A DNA stretch of 64,000 nt from Nectonema munidae (lineage: Eukaryota > Nematomorpha > Nectonematoida > Nectonematidae): assembly GCA_030549495.1 (NCBI GenBank), contig JAUIRK010001008.1, positions 62,001 through 126,000 on the forward strand, given 5' to 3'. Every line of letters begins with the position of its first letter. The stretch's first letter is position 1. A model generated the notes under the pieces. The model was not told where the DNA came from. It did not search any database and worked only from the letters and a program-made list of their open reading frames with translations. Below, piece after piece: positions 47,177 through 58,710 of this stretch. Made by a program: the position numbers and the translations under genes.

Positions 47177-48374
47177 TGTATAAAAAAATCTAAAAATTGT
47201 ATCTATTTATTAAAATATAAAGAAAGTTTCCATTATGAAATCTAAAAAACAAAATATTTAATATTAGGGATACATTTTTCACAAATCAAATTCTTTACAT
47301 AATAGTCGAATTCTACACTTTAAACTTTTCATTATTTTCAAAAAACATGTATAATTAATTACCATAAGTTAGACGATAAATAAAGCTTAAAAAACTACTG
47401 GAAGTGATATTCAGAGAACTTTGATTCAGCTCTAAGTGTAGCCCAGTTTTTTGAGATGATTATCACTTCACTTCAGAACATGAAATATTTGGCTTACACT
47501 CTTCTTTCCTTTAAATTCTCTTCCTACTATTCTGAAGTGACTAAAATATTTAATCGTTCCTACAGATTGTATAGTAATGGGTATAGCGCTGTAATTAAAG
47601 TTTTAAGTAATGAAGGACAGCGCAAAGATGATGTGAGATTTGGTATATAGGAATTAATTTCAGTAATATCCAACCTAAAAATTTAATTACCACGATAAAC
47701 TCCACAATTTAGGAAGTCTAGGTATTTTTTATTCTGAAATGGAATATATTTTATAAGTAATGGTAATGTTTTTGAAATAATGTCGTCTAGGGGGAGTTTC
47801 TTTGAAAAATGTCTTCAAGGAAGGGGGCTTTAAGTAGTGAACGTTTGGCAAACACTCTCAAAGTATGTATTTCTTTAGGTTATATTCTATGATTTTGCAA
47901 TTTTATCCATTATAGATTTTTGTTCCAATAATTACTCATCACAATTTTAAAGTGTGATTCAACAACGCAATTTATAAATGTGATGATCCAACAAGCGTAA
48001 CACATATTAATGATGATGATTTAATCTTTAGAACACGATTCCTACGCTTATAAAGAGTGTTGTTAGAATCTGAAGAAAAATTAAATGCAAAACTTTTATC
48101 CATTAATTATACTTACTGTAATTTTAGACGCCTTTTGCCAATCCTTCTTTACCCATTATTTTATCTCTTTCCACCACAAATTAGTCTACTATATGTGCTT
48201 TATTAAATGCTGAAAATTTGTATATTTTTTCAAGAAAAAAGTCAAACCTCCAAGTGAATGCTCATTTTAAGATGATATCTTCTTTCAATAAATTATAATT
48301 ATTAATTTATGTATAAAGCTGAATTTTTTCTTCCAAGTGGTGTTGCCAGGCAAGTGAAAAATGAATGCACTTAC
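47177..48374. other. AT-rich spacer, possible intron
   Basis: No domain found; the frame 47456-47650 is unremarkable. If the donor at 48375 is real, this would be the start of a first intron. Confidence 0.4.
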
Positions 48375-49240
48375 CGCTGGATTCGTTGTTCTGTGCAGAT
48401 AGATGAAAGTCGTAGGAAGGAATTCTCCAGAAAGTAAACGCGTAAATCTCTGCTATTAGGAGTAATTCTTTGAAACTCAAATTTCTTTTTTATACGCATA
48501 AAAGTGACAACCCAATTTCAAGATTAATGAAAGCTTTCGAGGAATTAACTATGAATCCAATTATACCGCATACCGCGACTCCTTAGCTCTCTTTGTTCCA
48601 AGCAAGATTTGAGTGTGTGTGAGTGTGTCTCTTTGTATGCACACACCATCAGATATGGGAGTCGAGGAAAACACAACTGTGCGCTGAGAAAGACTAACCT
48701 AAATAAGAGCTAATAAAGTTTTGTTTGAACAACAGCAGAATCACTAATGTCACTTCATCTCTCTCTCGACTTTGAAAGTCGTCGTTGGCGCGATCTCATC
48801 ACGATTTAACATTTTGATGCAGGCAAAACAAATAAAATGTTTACGGCAGGTAGAGAAAACAATCAAAGAAGGGCAGGATGGGAAGGAGTGTGCTGAAGTA
48901 GAGGATTTCAAATCTAGCACACTCTCTTGATTTCATCGTAAAAATTTCCTTTTCTCGCAAGAGAACAAAGAAAACGAGAAAAACTTGGATGGGATGTGGT
49001 GTGGTGTGGTGTGTGCAAACAAACTCTTCAAATAACTTCGCCAAGAGCCTTAAAGAGATAGATAAAAATTTGAGTGTTATCAAAAAGAAGACTTTCCATT
49101 TCGAAGACTCCTTCTTGACATACATCTCTCTGTTTGACGGAGAGAGAGAGAGAGAGAACACCGGCAAAATTCATCACAAGCTCATGAAAAGGAAAATGCG
49201 TTCTTGTCTTTGTGTGAACATAAATAAATATTTTATATCT
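48375..49240 (-). promoter_or_regulatory. Candidate first exon and promoter of a host gene on the minus strand
   Basis: On the minus strand CCAGCG is followed by GTAAGTGC at 48374, a near-perfect splice donor. From there back to about 49200 the DNA is less AT-rich than its surroundings and carries short microsatellites: GTGT near 48611, GGTGT at 48998-49015, GA at 49139-49160. An in-frame ATG at about 48502 opens a 41-codon frame to the donor (MRIKKKFEFQRITPNS), but this may be 5' untranslated. A TATAAAA-like word lies near 49235. No downstream exon was recognised, so this remains a candidate. Confidence 0.35.
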
Positions 49241-49554
49241 TTCATTTTATCTTCTTATAATTTTTATTGTAAAAGTAACTAAAAACAAAATATCTCCTTT
49301 CATTAGATATTTCAAAATATCTTAGTTAGCGTTTTTTAAATTAATTTCCATTTTTTAGTAGTTTACATTTCTTTTTAGTTGTGTTTTTGTAATTTTGAAA
49401 ATTTGATAATTGAAAAAAGAATTTTTTAAAACCCTCGCAGGACGAACTATGACTTTTTACTTCACGTAAATTTTAGACTTGATTTTTGAAAAGGAAAAAA
49501 TTATAATACATAATCAAAAATTAAAATGTAATTAATTTATTAAGTTGTTTTGTG
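49241..49554. other. AT-rich spacer
   Basis: Nothing recognised. Confidence 0.5.
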
Positions 49555-49865
49555 GCGTTCGCAATCATCCTTTCGGATATCGTAGCCCGCCCGGAATGCT
49601 GAGTCCAAGTATAACTGGACTTTCCATCCCACTAAACACCTACCGGCCCTTGTTACAAAAGAATAGCTATACCTTGTTATATATATTATTTTACAAGAAT
49701 TAATGTTACAATATATAAATACATCTGAGAGAACGATACAATCCTAACGCGAACGCTCCCAATTTGGGAAACAAACTTATTGTCTAATGATAGCTTGATT
49801 ACTAACCACGTAGAATCGGGTCGCTAGATTTTTACGCCTAACCAAAAACCTTTGAATTCTTCAGA
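49555..49865. other. GC-richer structured stretch of unknown type
   Basis: ATCCTTTCGGAT (49567-49578) is a 4-bp stem with a TTTC loop, GAAA on the other strand. GAGTCCAAGTATAACTGGAC (49601-49620) forms a second stem. CGTAGCCCGCCCGG lies between them. Further right a TATATAAATA word (49713) precedes GCGAACGCTCCCAATTTGGG. The pieces recall a structured RNA or the end of a retroelement; I cannot choose. If it is a retroelement terminal piece it is an isolated, degraded fossil. Confidence 0.3.
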
Positions 49866-50315
49866 GGAAGAAAACCAGGGTAAAAAACCGGCACGACGGA
49901 AAAATGAAATTTTTTTCAAACTAATTTGCATTGAAATAAAAAAAATCAATTTGATTGGGAATACAAGTTTTTTTATGAAGTTTTTCTCGATAAATTACTT
50001 ATTACCTTTTTGTGGAAAAAAATTATCAATCTTTATTTTATATAAATAATTCATTAAAGCATAAAAATAAAAGTTAATAACTTTTTCTAAGACAGTTTTG
50101 ACATCTAAAATAATTAACGCCATCTAAATACAAAAACTTCATAAAATTTACCCTGTATTTTCTTAGCTTAAGAAATCATTTTTCATTTGAAATTAATAGA
50201 ATAATATAGATAAAAAAGTTTTTTACAATTATAAAAACTAAGATTTATAAAGTAAACTTGATAGCAAAAAAAGTGATTGTTTTTAAATCAAAAGTAGACA
50301 CTATTACTATGTAGG

Positions 50316-50425
50316 GGCGTGTGTAAGGTTGGCTAAATTACGGGCTTAGATTTCCAACATCACGAGTTCAAATCCAGCTCTATTCTTCATCACGCCTAGT
50401 TCAATACACTTTCTACACTTCAATA
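50316..50425 (+). repeat. tRNA-derived SINE, family A-related (diverged)
   Basis: GGGGCGTGTGTAAGGTTGGC is the family A head. Box B is changed to GAGTTCAAATCC, and the body AGTTCAATACACTTTC is only loosely similar to GTTCGATACAAGC. Old or sub-family copy. Confidence 0.6.
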
Positions 50426-51060
50426 CTCTTTTTAAACTAAAAAGACACTGCGGAGAGAAAAAGATTGGGAATCGCTGTTATAGAATGATTCCCTTTAAAA
50501 CATCTACCTCTAACAAACTATTCTATCTGAAGAAATTTAGCATCTGTTAGTGTAGTTTATTAAAAGATTTACTCCCAACTTTTCTCTCGTATACATAGAG
50601 AAATTTGGCATAAATAAAAAGAAACTTGGTATTTCTATTCAGTTTCTCAAACACGGATTCAAGAGTTGAAAGAGCTTTCTTTAATACCCAATTGAAAATT
50701 AAACTGTGAAGTCGTATTTTGAATCAAACAAAGGATCGCACAAGAATTATAGTCAAGTTATATTTTTTGCAACAGCCAAATTTAGTTTTTTTGTTAAATA
50801 CATTCTCAGCTTCTAACTCGTCTGCAGGTGTATTTGCGTGAAATAAAGCTTCATCGAAGTCACTTTTTCACAAACTTTTTAGTGCGTGATTTCTTTTGGT
50901 AGCATCCAATTGACCTCAAAATTTACCCAAAGAACTATTTTTAAAGATGTAACATTTCATTTTATTTTGTTTAAAGGATTCAACAGGAAAAAGTAAAATA
51001 AAAATTCCTATTAAAGTTTGTTAACAAAGATTTATTTAAAAATGTTATTTTTTTAGTTGT
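50426..51060. other. AT-rich spacer
   Basis: Nothing recognised. Confidence 0.5.
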
Positions 51061-51191
51061 TATTATCGTATCCAATTGAAGAATAATCTTCGATAGCTGA
51101 ACAGATGATAGGGATGATTACGATGAGAATCGAACCGAGACCAACTGGATCGAGAACCTGCTCTCCCACCACTAGGCCATCTGCCAATATC
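51061..51191 (-). repeat. tRNA-derived SINE, family B
   Basis: On the minus strand GGCAGATGGCCTAGTGGTGG resembles a tRNA 5' half with box A, then GTTCTCGATCCAG and a clean box B GGTTCGATTCTC. The tail body reads TTCTTCAATTGGATACGATA. The same layout occurs at 58268-58394 and 58570-58710. Family B has a different tRNA-like head from family A. Confidence 0.8.
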
Positions 51192-51875
51192 TACTGAGTG
51201 TATACGTTTCTTTGATTGAGGCAAATCAAGGTTGTCTTTCTATGAGCAAAGTTTGAAGAGAATACATAAAGAAATGTTTCTTTGTGAAAGTGTGTATACA
51301 GGATATTGCACATTTATCGTTATCTATATCTATATGAGTTTTTAAATAAAAAAAATTGATTTGAAAAATAAAAAATACGAAATATCTTTTTGTGGATATA
51401 TAGTTTCAAACCATTGAAGTTAAAAAATATTCAAGAAAAATAATTTCAGCCTTAAAAAAGCTTTCTACGAAAAAATGTGTGTTGAGAGTGTGGAAAATGC
51501 ATTAACACGCGTACCTTTATAAGGGCCTTTAGAACCGATGAACTAAGCACTTTTTATTTAATCTTTAGAACGAGGTACAAAACTTGCAAACCATGTGTAA
51601 TTTTCATATCTGTCACTATTAGGTTTTTATGATAAATTTCACATGAAAGAGTAAGAAATACCAGAAGGCTTTCAAAATGGCAACTTACAGGTACGAAGAG
51701 GTAGAAAATAGCGTCCAGCGACCGCTCGCTTTCCTGAAAAAAATATTTAGCGGCCCCTTGCGAAATTTAGTTTTAATACCCAAAAAAGCGTAATGAATAA
51801 TAAATAAGTTAATTACCAAAATTAATTACCTAATTAATTACCACAGCATTCGCAAAATATTCAAAAGGAGTAGAG
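51192..51875. other. AT-rich spacer
   Basis: Nothing recognised. Confidence 0.5.
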
Positions 51876-52005
51876 CTGGTTAGATACTGCGTTTCGATAA
51901 CTCAAAATCCTGGGTTCGATACTGCATCAAGTCTGTTTTCCTCATAGTTCGATACAAGCGACGCAATTGTGCCTTTCGATGAAAACATCCACGGTACTTT
52001 ACCTT
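51876..52005 (+). repeat. tRNA-derived SINE, family A
   Basis: GAGCTGGTTAGATACTGCG, box B GGGTTCGATACTGC, GTTCGATACAAGCGACGCAA, GATGAAAACATC and GGTACTTTACC. The first few head bases are missing or changed relative to 35442. Confidence 0.82.
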
Positions 52006-52680
52006 AGGGAATTTTAATGTCGTGATGCTGGAGAACACTTATCTACATAAATCGGTCGCTAGAGTAAATTCAATATGAGAACTGTCATCGATTTTGTTAA
52101 AATTTTAATAATAATTATTTTAAAAAACATCGAAAAAAAATAGAATGCAAAATGACTGTTGTCTCCCTACATAACTAAAAAAAAGCATTACTTGTTATAA
52201 ATGTATGAATAAAATGAGAATGCAATACGTACGACTTAAAATTATAAAAACTTAAATATCAGTAAAATCGTAAAAATTGTGAAGTAATGACTTTTAAAAG
52301 TCCTTTTTGGTTATGTGTGTAGGCAAAAAACGATTTTCCATTCTTCTATAATTTACTTTCTATAATTGTTTCTTTTTGTCTGTTTTATTCTACAAATTCG
52401 ATACAAAAAATAAGCAAGAAAATCTAAAAAATTTGACACAAAAATGATATTTAAATTTTGAATGTTTTAAAAATTCATCTTTATGAATATCAAAATTATA
52501 TCAAACTTTATTTTAAGGAAAAACAATATATGCCTTCTTTATTTTTATATCATGCTTATTTAAATACATAATCGTCAGTCTGAATTCTTGAAATTTATTG
52601 TTTTTTATTGCTTTTAAAGAATTCAAAAATAAAATGAGAATTGATATTGATTAAGTCTGATAAACATATTGTTTTATAAG
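52006..52680. other. AT-rich spacer
   Basis: Nothing recognised. Confidence 0.5.
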
Positions 52681-53490
52681 ATAGTTAATCAACATAGTTC
52701 GATATTTTGCAAAACTATCTTGCCAGAATCAGTGAATGGTCTACAAAATGGAGCTTACTTTTTAATTATGAAAAATGTTACCATATGGAAATGGGAAAGA
52801 CCTTTTTTGGGCAGCATAAATTTTGTAAAGTGCAAAAACAAAGAGTTTTGGGAGTAATTTGTAGAGCATTTACCACAATTCACTTGATTAAAGACTTTCC
52901 AAGCTTGATAAGAAAAATGCTTATCTTTTCTTCAAAACCAGGATACCACCAATATTGAAATCATGATCATCATCATCATTTGAGGCAACCAATATTGGAA
53001 TATGGCAATATAATTACTGGCCCTCACAACAAGCTTGAATTGAGAAAACTCAATCTTCCGCCTCTTCTTTATAGAATTAAAAGACCAAAATGATAACTAT
53101 TCATAATAGTATACTGAAAAAAAATATTGACATACAAAGAAAAGTTTTACCTACAATGGCATCACGTATTTCTCGATGTAATTCCTTAAGACTTCAACTA
53201 GACTCTCATTATGGTGGCACTTTTAGAAAAACTTATTTCACTAAATCTTCAATTAATGACTGGAGCAATCTACCTCAGAATATTGGGGATGCACCAACAT
53301 TACTTATATTTAAAAATAGATTAGACTTCCATTGGAATCATCTCCAGTTTTTACACTTGTGATATTTCGTCTTATGAAAACTCAAATATCTCATTATTAT
53401 TGAAGTTATTATTTTTAGATGCAATTTTCATAGGTTTGAACAACCTTCTTTTTGCTTAATAAAATATGTTATATGTTATGTTATGTTAAT
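52681..53490 (+). pseudogene. LINE (CR1/Jockey-type) reverse transcriptase 3' end, 5'-truncated
   Basis: ARISEWSTKWSLLFNYEKC (about 52716) is the segment after the YADD box (WS-x-x-W-x-x-x-FN-x-x-KC). TGPHNKLELRKLNLPPLLYR (about 53016) matches the RL-x-x-L-x-LP-x-L-x-x-RR block. The frame 53090-53362 ends the protein with SSINDWSNLPQNIGDAPTLL and IFKNRLDFHW. After the stop, about 125 bp of tail end in (TATGT)n-like repeats at 53466-53488, typical of CR1/Jockey 3' ends. YADD itself and all upstream domains are missing. At least three frameshifts. Confidence 0.75.
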
Positions 53491-54188
53491 CAAAAGTATT
53501 ATAACAAAAACAGGTTTTTGATTTTAAAATTGTTGAGAATAAATCAATGTTAAAATTAGTATTAAAGTAAGAACTTGATTTGCTTAATATTTTAATGAAT
53601 AAATATTTAAATAGATTTAAATCCAGTATAAATGTGTTACAAGTCATGATTCGTTCATTTCAACCTTTGGTGGTTGTATAATTTACCCAACAAAAATAAT
53701 AGAAAGAAAGGTAGATCAAAGCAAGTTCTCATCTTTTTCTTAATGCCTGGTTTTAGCGAGGCGCTGCTTATGAATGGTTTGAAAGCCACAATGCATTAGC
53801 TACCGCAAAGTATCTCATAGCTACAATAAAAAAGTGGCACTTTGTTTCTCAAATTGGTGGAAACAAAGTTTTAAGGAATAATCGATGTTGAAATTAGTGT
53901 TGAACAGACGCAGATTAACTGAATTTTTTAATGAATTATTATTATCAAAAAAATATCTTGCATATTCTAATTCAATATAAAATTTGAAACATTTGGACGT
54001 ATCACGCGCCATCTTTTGACTTAATTTGGGCGAAATAACTTAATTTGACCCTTGAATCTTTGTTCATATTGAAGTGGTTTTAGCGATGAGCCAAATGTTC
54101 CTTTGAATGTTCACAATGCACGCGCAAAGATTTATGGGTGCATCGATGCTACATAAGTAAATACCAATTATAAACAGAAAGCTGGTAG
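53491..54188. other. AT-rich spacer with GCCATCT words
   Basis: CGCGCCATCTTTTG at 54005 belongs to a word family also found at 50115, 54531, 57781 (inverted) and 58101. No gene seen. Confidence 0.4.
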
Positions 54189-54252
54189 AGACCTTCGCTT
54201 ACCACACATAGGCTTTTTACTCCATTCAGCATTTTCAATGTGTTTTTTCTTG
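54189..54252. repeat. Dispersed short repeat, copy 1
   Basis: CTTCGCTTACCACACATAGG, CTTTTTACTCCATTC and CAATGTGTTTTTTC line up with 55425-55473, which has CTTCGCTTACTACTGCTCGG, CTGTTTACTCCA and ATGTGTTTTTC. Part of it (GGGCTTTTTACTCCATT) recurs at 57962. Confidence 0.65.
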
Positions 54253-55424
54253 TAATAAAATATATCTAACGTACCAAATGATTACTATTTAATTTTGTCT
54301 CATTATGTGAGGCATAAGTAAATGTCAATTTCAAAATATTCCTAATCTCACAGACTCCTTTTTTTTTGAGGTTTTTCTGCCTACCAAAAAAATCTTTTTC
54401 TTTGAAATTTTTAAATTTCGATTTTAAAAGAGTATGAGTGAAATTCCATGCATAATAAGTAAAAGTGCCTACTTCATAATTGTCTAAGAACATTCTAACC
54501 ATTACAAAACGTAGTTTTAAAATAAATTTTAACGCCATCTAGATTTGATAATTTTTAGTTTTCGTCTGATTCCATATTTTATACCTTTTTCGTATAATTT
54601 GTATCTACACGTAACTATATGAAAATGAATTTTTCATTTTCATTTTTTTTTGATAAAAAATTTGATTGATTTTTTTTTGATAAAAAATCAAATCCATATT
54701 GGTATATTTTCCTAAAATAAAACTTAATTCAATGAAAATGGATTTTGAAATGTCAAAAATATCATTTTCAGTAAAAAAAAACACAAAACAAAAATTTAAT
54801 TTTAAAAAGTTTATCACAAAAAAGAACATAAGTCTAACAAAAAGTCAAAAAAAACTGAAAATAAGAATAACGATACTATTCTTGTTTTTGATAAAATCTG
54901 GCTGAACAGAAAAAAAAGCAAATATAATACTTGAATGACAATTAAAGCACAATGATTCACTCAGAGTAAAAACATTTTCTAGTACCCCTCATTCTAAAAA
55001 GAAATTCAATAATTGAACAGTATCATCTTGAAGAACTGCTTTTGAATGTTGGGAATCCTAGAGGGAACCCATAATAAAAAAGAAAGTTGTGATTGGCCTT
55101 GACATTTGATTAATAATAGCACAAACGTTCATTTAAATAAAACAAAGCTTCCGTGAAGAAGTTTTTAAAAAAAACTTTTTTACCTCATTTCTGTATAGGA
55201 AATGCATTGCTAGGACAGCTGTGCTTAAAAGTGACTGATGAGTTTTAACCACCACTATATCTTGAAAATTCAACGGTTTCCGTCCATCTTCTACTGTATT
55301 TGTAATTAGTGAAGTCTCTAGACACTCTATTGAAATAATCAACTCCACTTTTGTATTTATTACATAAAATCAAGCTTTCGGGTTTTTTATGTGATGTGAC
55401 AAAATCACCTTTATTATGCCACAA
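54253..55424. other. AT-rich spacer
   Basis: Low-complexity A/T runs at 54640-54700. Frames at 54266-54905 have no domain. Confidence 0.45.
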
Positions 55425-55473
55425 TGGCTTCGCTTACTACTGCTCGGCTGTTTACTCCAATGTGTTTTTCAAG
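55425..55473. repeat. Dispersed short repeat, copy 2
   Basis: Direct-orientation match to 54189-54252, with a deletion in the middle. Confidence 0.6.
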
Positions 55474-55751
55474 TCCCATTTCTCAAAATGAAAACAATAT
55501 ACAATCAACAAAAATTCCTGCACTTACCTCTCGTTCATTATTTCAGATAAAAACATAATTTATAAAAAAAATTTTCATCATAATTTTAGCAACTACTTTT
55601 GTATCAAAAGGAGGAGGATGATGATGATGATGATTATGATAAAAATAGAAATAATTAATTTTTTACCATATAAAATCTAGCGCTTAAAAAATCTTTAAAA
55701 AATCAAAGCTAAATGAAATTTATTAAAATAAAAAAACATCATGCGTTATAT

Positions 55752-57318
55752 TCAAGAAGTGTTGCAGAGAGGACAAGTTAAAGAAGAATGCTTTTTGCAA
55801 ATAAATCTTTTGCAACGAGCACACTTGCGCGTACCTCTCGTTCTTGGCTTGCAATCGGGTACAGAACAATATCCTCTGCTTGGAGAAAAAGATTCTGAGA
55901 TTGCAGGAAATCCGAAGTAAGACAAAGCGCTCTTTATCGGCAAAGAAATTTGAGCAATAAGTGAACGATTTAGCATTGATTATCTGCATAGGCTTAGGGA
56001 CAAGCTTTTCAAAAAAACTTTTCTTCCTCCCTTTTTTGTAGAGATAGCTTTTTCGGAATTGTGCTGGAAAATAGCCCATGAATTGTAAGCTGCAATGTCT
56101 ATATAATTGGTAAATATCGCCATAATCCCGCGCCTACTCGGTTTGTAACAGGTATATTCCCTTGCCATTCGGTCGAAACTGTCAACACCACATTTATTTT
56201 CATTATAACATAATATTGTTTCTGGTTTGCTTTTGTTATTCGTTATGGTTACACTTCTTGTGTGTTGTGAAGACAAAACGTATACAGGCTTGAAATTTTT
56301 TTAGCATGTTCCAATGGTATGTTTATTGAAAGCGATGCAAACCTACTATACACTATCTTGCTCTCAGTCTCTTGTAAGTTGAGAGTTTTCAAATACTTAG
56401 GTTTGAGTAAAGCCGGTACAAATCTACGATTTGGATTGACAGTACCGCAAATAGTCATGTTTAGTCCAAGAGACCACTCTGCTATTTCGTGTGATGTGAA
56501 GAAGCGATCTAAATATATTCCACAGCCTCCAGGCAACTGACACTGTGAAATCAATCGCTTACAAACTGTAAGACTGGAGAAATAGTTTTTATCCGTTAGA
56601 CCAGTAACGTAAAGCTCAGGCTTCATTACATAGAAAGTTTTAGAATCGTTCAAATGGAACATTTTCATTCCATAGTGGCCTGGTTTTATTCTATCATAAA
56701 CCTTTACAGGCGAAAAGGGATCTCCAGTTTTTGAAAATAACTGGCGCGTGATAATTTTTTGGTCTTTATTTTGGCCTATATGAAGGATACAACCAAAGTA
56801 AGCAAAAAGATCGGAAATTTCAAATCTTTCGTAGCAGCTCTTTAGTTCTTCCCACTTTCAAAGAACTGCAATTGGCATTACTAATAAAAATAAGTAAAAA
56901 TTTTACGTGAAAATTTTTCAAAAGGAATTACCTGTAGTTTTCTGCAGCTTTTTTTCTAGTCATATCAACTATATAACTCATAAGATTAACATAAAAAAAA
57001 GCTTGAAGATGTCAAATTCATTTCTCATTCCCATTGCTTCATTTGAAGGTCCAAATGGCCTAGATGAAAGATTACGTCTGTTACGGCTCAAATTAGGGCC
57101 AATAACAAGGTTTAGAGCGGTCCACGTATATTCAGTTCCATCTGGAGCCAAAAGATCATCATCTATGATTTCATCCCGATTTTCTAAATCATCATCAGAG
57201 TTATCAAAACTTTCAACTCAAACTCTTCTGAACTTTGAAAAATATCAGAAGCTATATCTTCAGAGCATTCAGAAAGCTCCTCTTCGTTGGATTCAGTAGA
57301 GGAAGATGAAGAACTCAT
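55752..57318 (-). pseudogene. piggyBac-like transposase, internally deleted and decayed
   Basis: On the minus strand ATG at 57318 opens an acidic Ser/Glu-rich N-terminus (SSSSSSTESNEEELSECSED), then LLAPDGTEYTWTALN (about 57130). FEISDLFAYFGCILHIG lies near 56800. VYDRIKPGHYGMKMF and LNDSKTFYVMKPELYVTG follow. GGCGIYLDRFFTSHEIAEWS (about 56530) carries the second catalytic Asp, then NENKCGVDSFDRMAREYTCY (about 56190) and YNSWAIF. The Cys-rich tail GYCSVPDCKPRTRGTRKCAR then CKRFICKKHSSLTCPLC ends at 55752. The block with the first Asp was not found between 56900 and 56670, so an internal deletion is likely, besides several frameshifts. Its C-terminal zinc-binding tail resembles that of the 44771-46412 gene. 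Confidence 0.88.
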
Positions 57319-57780
57319 ATTTTGTATAGTTGAAGTTAGCAAAGATGATGTAGTGAAACAGAACAATAACTGTTTGCGTATGAAAATCAATAACCGTGCA
57401 ATGAGAAACTGTAGATAGATTTATCTGATTGTTTATTCTTTCCAAGGATTTCACACATCTTGATTATTACGATGATGCAAGATTTGCGCCACAACGAGTT
57501 GATCGATATCTTTAGTGGTCGTTATTCGAGGTGTTTGGTGCTGGGAGAAAGATATAAATTATGCACTGTACACAGCTATGTACAATGTATTGATGATTTT
57601 TATGGAAGACCTCTTCTGTTCATAGAGCATATAACATGCCATTGCTGAGTTCATAGTGGCTTACATTTCGTGTTTTTCCATAAATAAATTTTTTTATAAT
57701 ATATTGAATCAATTTTATTATTTTGTTCATAAAATAGTTGGATTTTAAACTTTGTAACATTAGAAATAAAAATTTTAAAT
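57319..57780. other. Spacer upstream of piggyBac gene
   Basis: The frame 57460-57648 (RHNELIDIFSGRYSRCLVLG) is less AT-biased than most but matches no family I know. It may be element-derived. Confidence 0.35.
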
Positions 57781-58110
57781 AGATGGCGCTCAATTTTTTA
57801 GGGTTTTAAACACAAAAAATGTGTTTTTTCGAATTTTACCTTTTTTTCTTAAATGTGATAATTCATCAAGTATAGTCTATGAGGACAATTATAGGCTGAT
57901 ATAAAGTAAAATTGTGGCACTAAAATTCCAGACATGCTTTAAAACAATTAATTTTGAATATGGGCTTTTTACTCCATTATGGTGGTAATGGTGTTGCATC
58001 AAAACAGTGTGGTAAGCGATACACACATGTATACACTTGGTGTGGTTTATTTACCCATCAGGTGCTATAAGAAATTTTCATTGGAATGTCTTGAAATTTT
58101 AACGCCATCT
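57781..58110. repeat. Element with short inverted ends AGATGGCG(C/T)T
   Basis: AGATGGCGCT at 57781 faces AACGCCATCT at 58101-58110, which inverted is AGATGGCGTT. The same word occurs singly at 50115, 54005 and 54531. Possibly a small non-autonomous element; ends are short, so this is tentative. Confidence 0.35.
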
Positions 58111-58267
58111 TGTTTTACATATAAAAAATATATTTTAAATTTTGGTAAATTTCAATAACCCGAAGTTAACAAAATTAGCCAATTAAAAGCCGAGCAATGC
58201 TCCCGAAGCTTTGCCAAACTGCGAATATAAATTCTAAGGTTCGTATTTGAGTTAAAAACTTTGTTGT

Positions 58268-58394
58268 TGTCGTATCGCATGCAAGCGAAGAATAATCATC
58301 CATAGCTGGAGATAGCGACAATCCCAATGGGGAATCGAGGCCAGCTTAACTGTATCGGGACGCTGCACTCCAACCCCTAGGCCATCCCAGGACA
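58268..58394 (-). repeat. tRNA-derived SINE, family B
   Basis: On the minus strand GGGATGGCCTAGGGGTTGG, then GTCCCGATACAG, box B region GCCTCGATTCCCC, and the body CTATGGATGATTATTCTTCG and TGCGATACGACAACAA. Matches 51061-51191 throughout. Confidence 0.8.
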
Positions 58395-58569
58395 TTAGTC
58401 GAGTTTTATTCGAGTATATATAAATGATATTTTCCAGTTTTATGTATATATACGGTATATTCAAAGATTTAAAGGAATTTGTGTATTTTTTATATAACAA
58501 AGTTTTTCTGTTCCATTTTGCGTCATCATGAGAATTAAAAACTTAACATAGAAGTGAAAAAATAATCTT

Positions 58570-58710
58570 GAATGGGATCTCAGGATGGGGAATCAAACCT
58601 AAGATGACTGGATCAATGAATTTTTTTGAAGATTCTAACTTTTAATTTTCATAAGTTTTCTTATGAGTGCTAATAGCCAACACTTTCAGAGCTTGGCCAT
58701 CTGCCAATTA
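58570..58710 (-). repeat. tRNA-derived SINE, family B, with internal insertion
   Basis: On the minus strand GGCAGATGGCCAAGCTCTG and later GGTTTGATTCCCC frame an inserted AT-rich segment of roughly 60 bp between the box A and box B parts. Diverged third copy of family B. Confidence 0.6.

Noticed and set aside
48989-49282. Plus-strand open frame MGCGVVWCVQTNSSNN
   Set aside because: It runs through GGTGT and GA microsatellites and has no domain; better explained as non-coding promoter-like DNA.
49601-49640. Hammerhead ribozyme
   Set aside because: The stem GTCCA/TGGAC is present but the CTGATGA and GAAA core elements do not stand in the required order on either strand.
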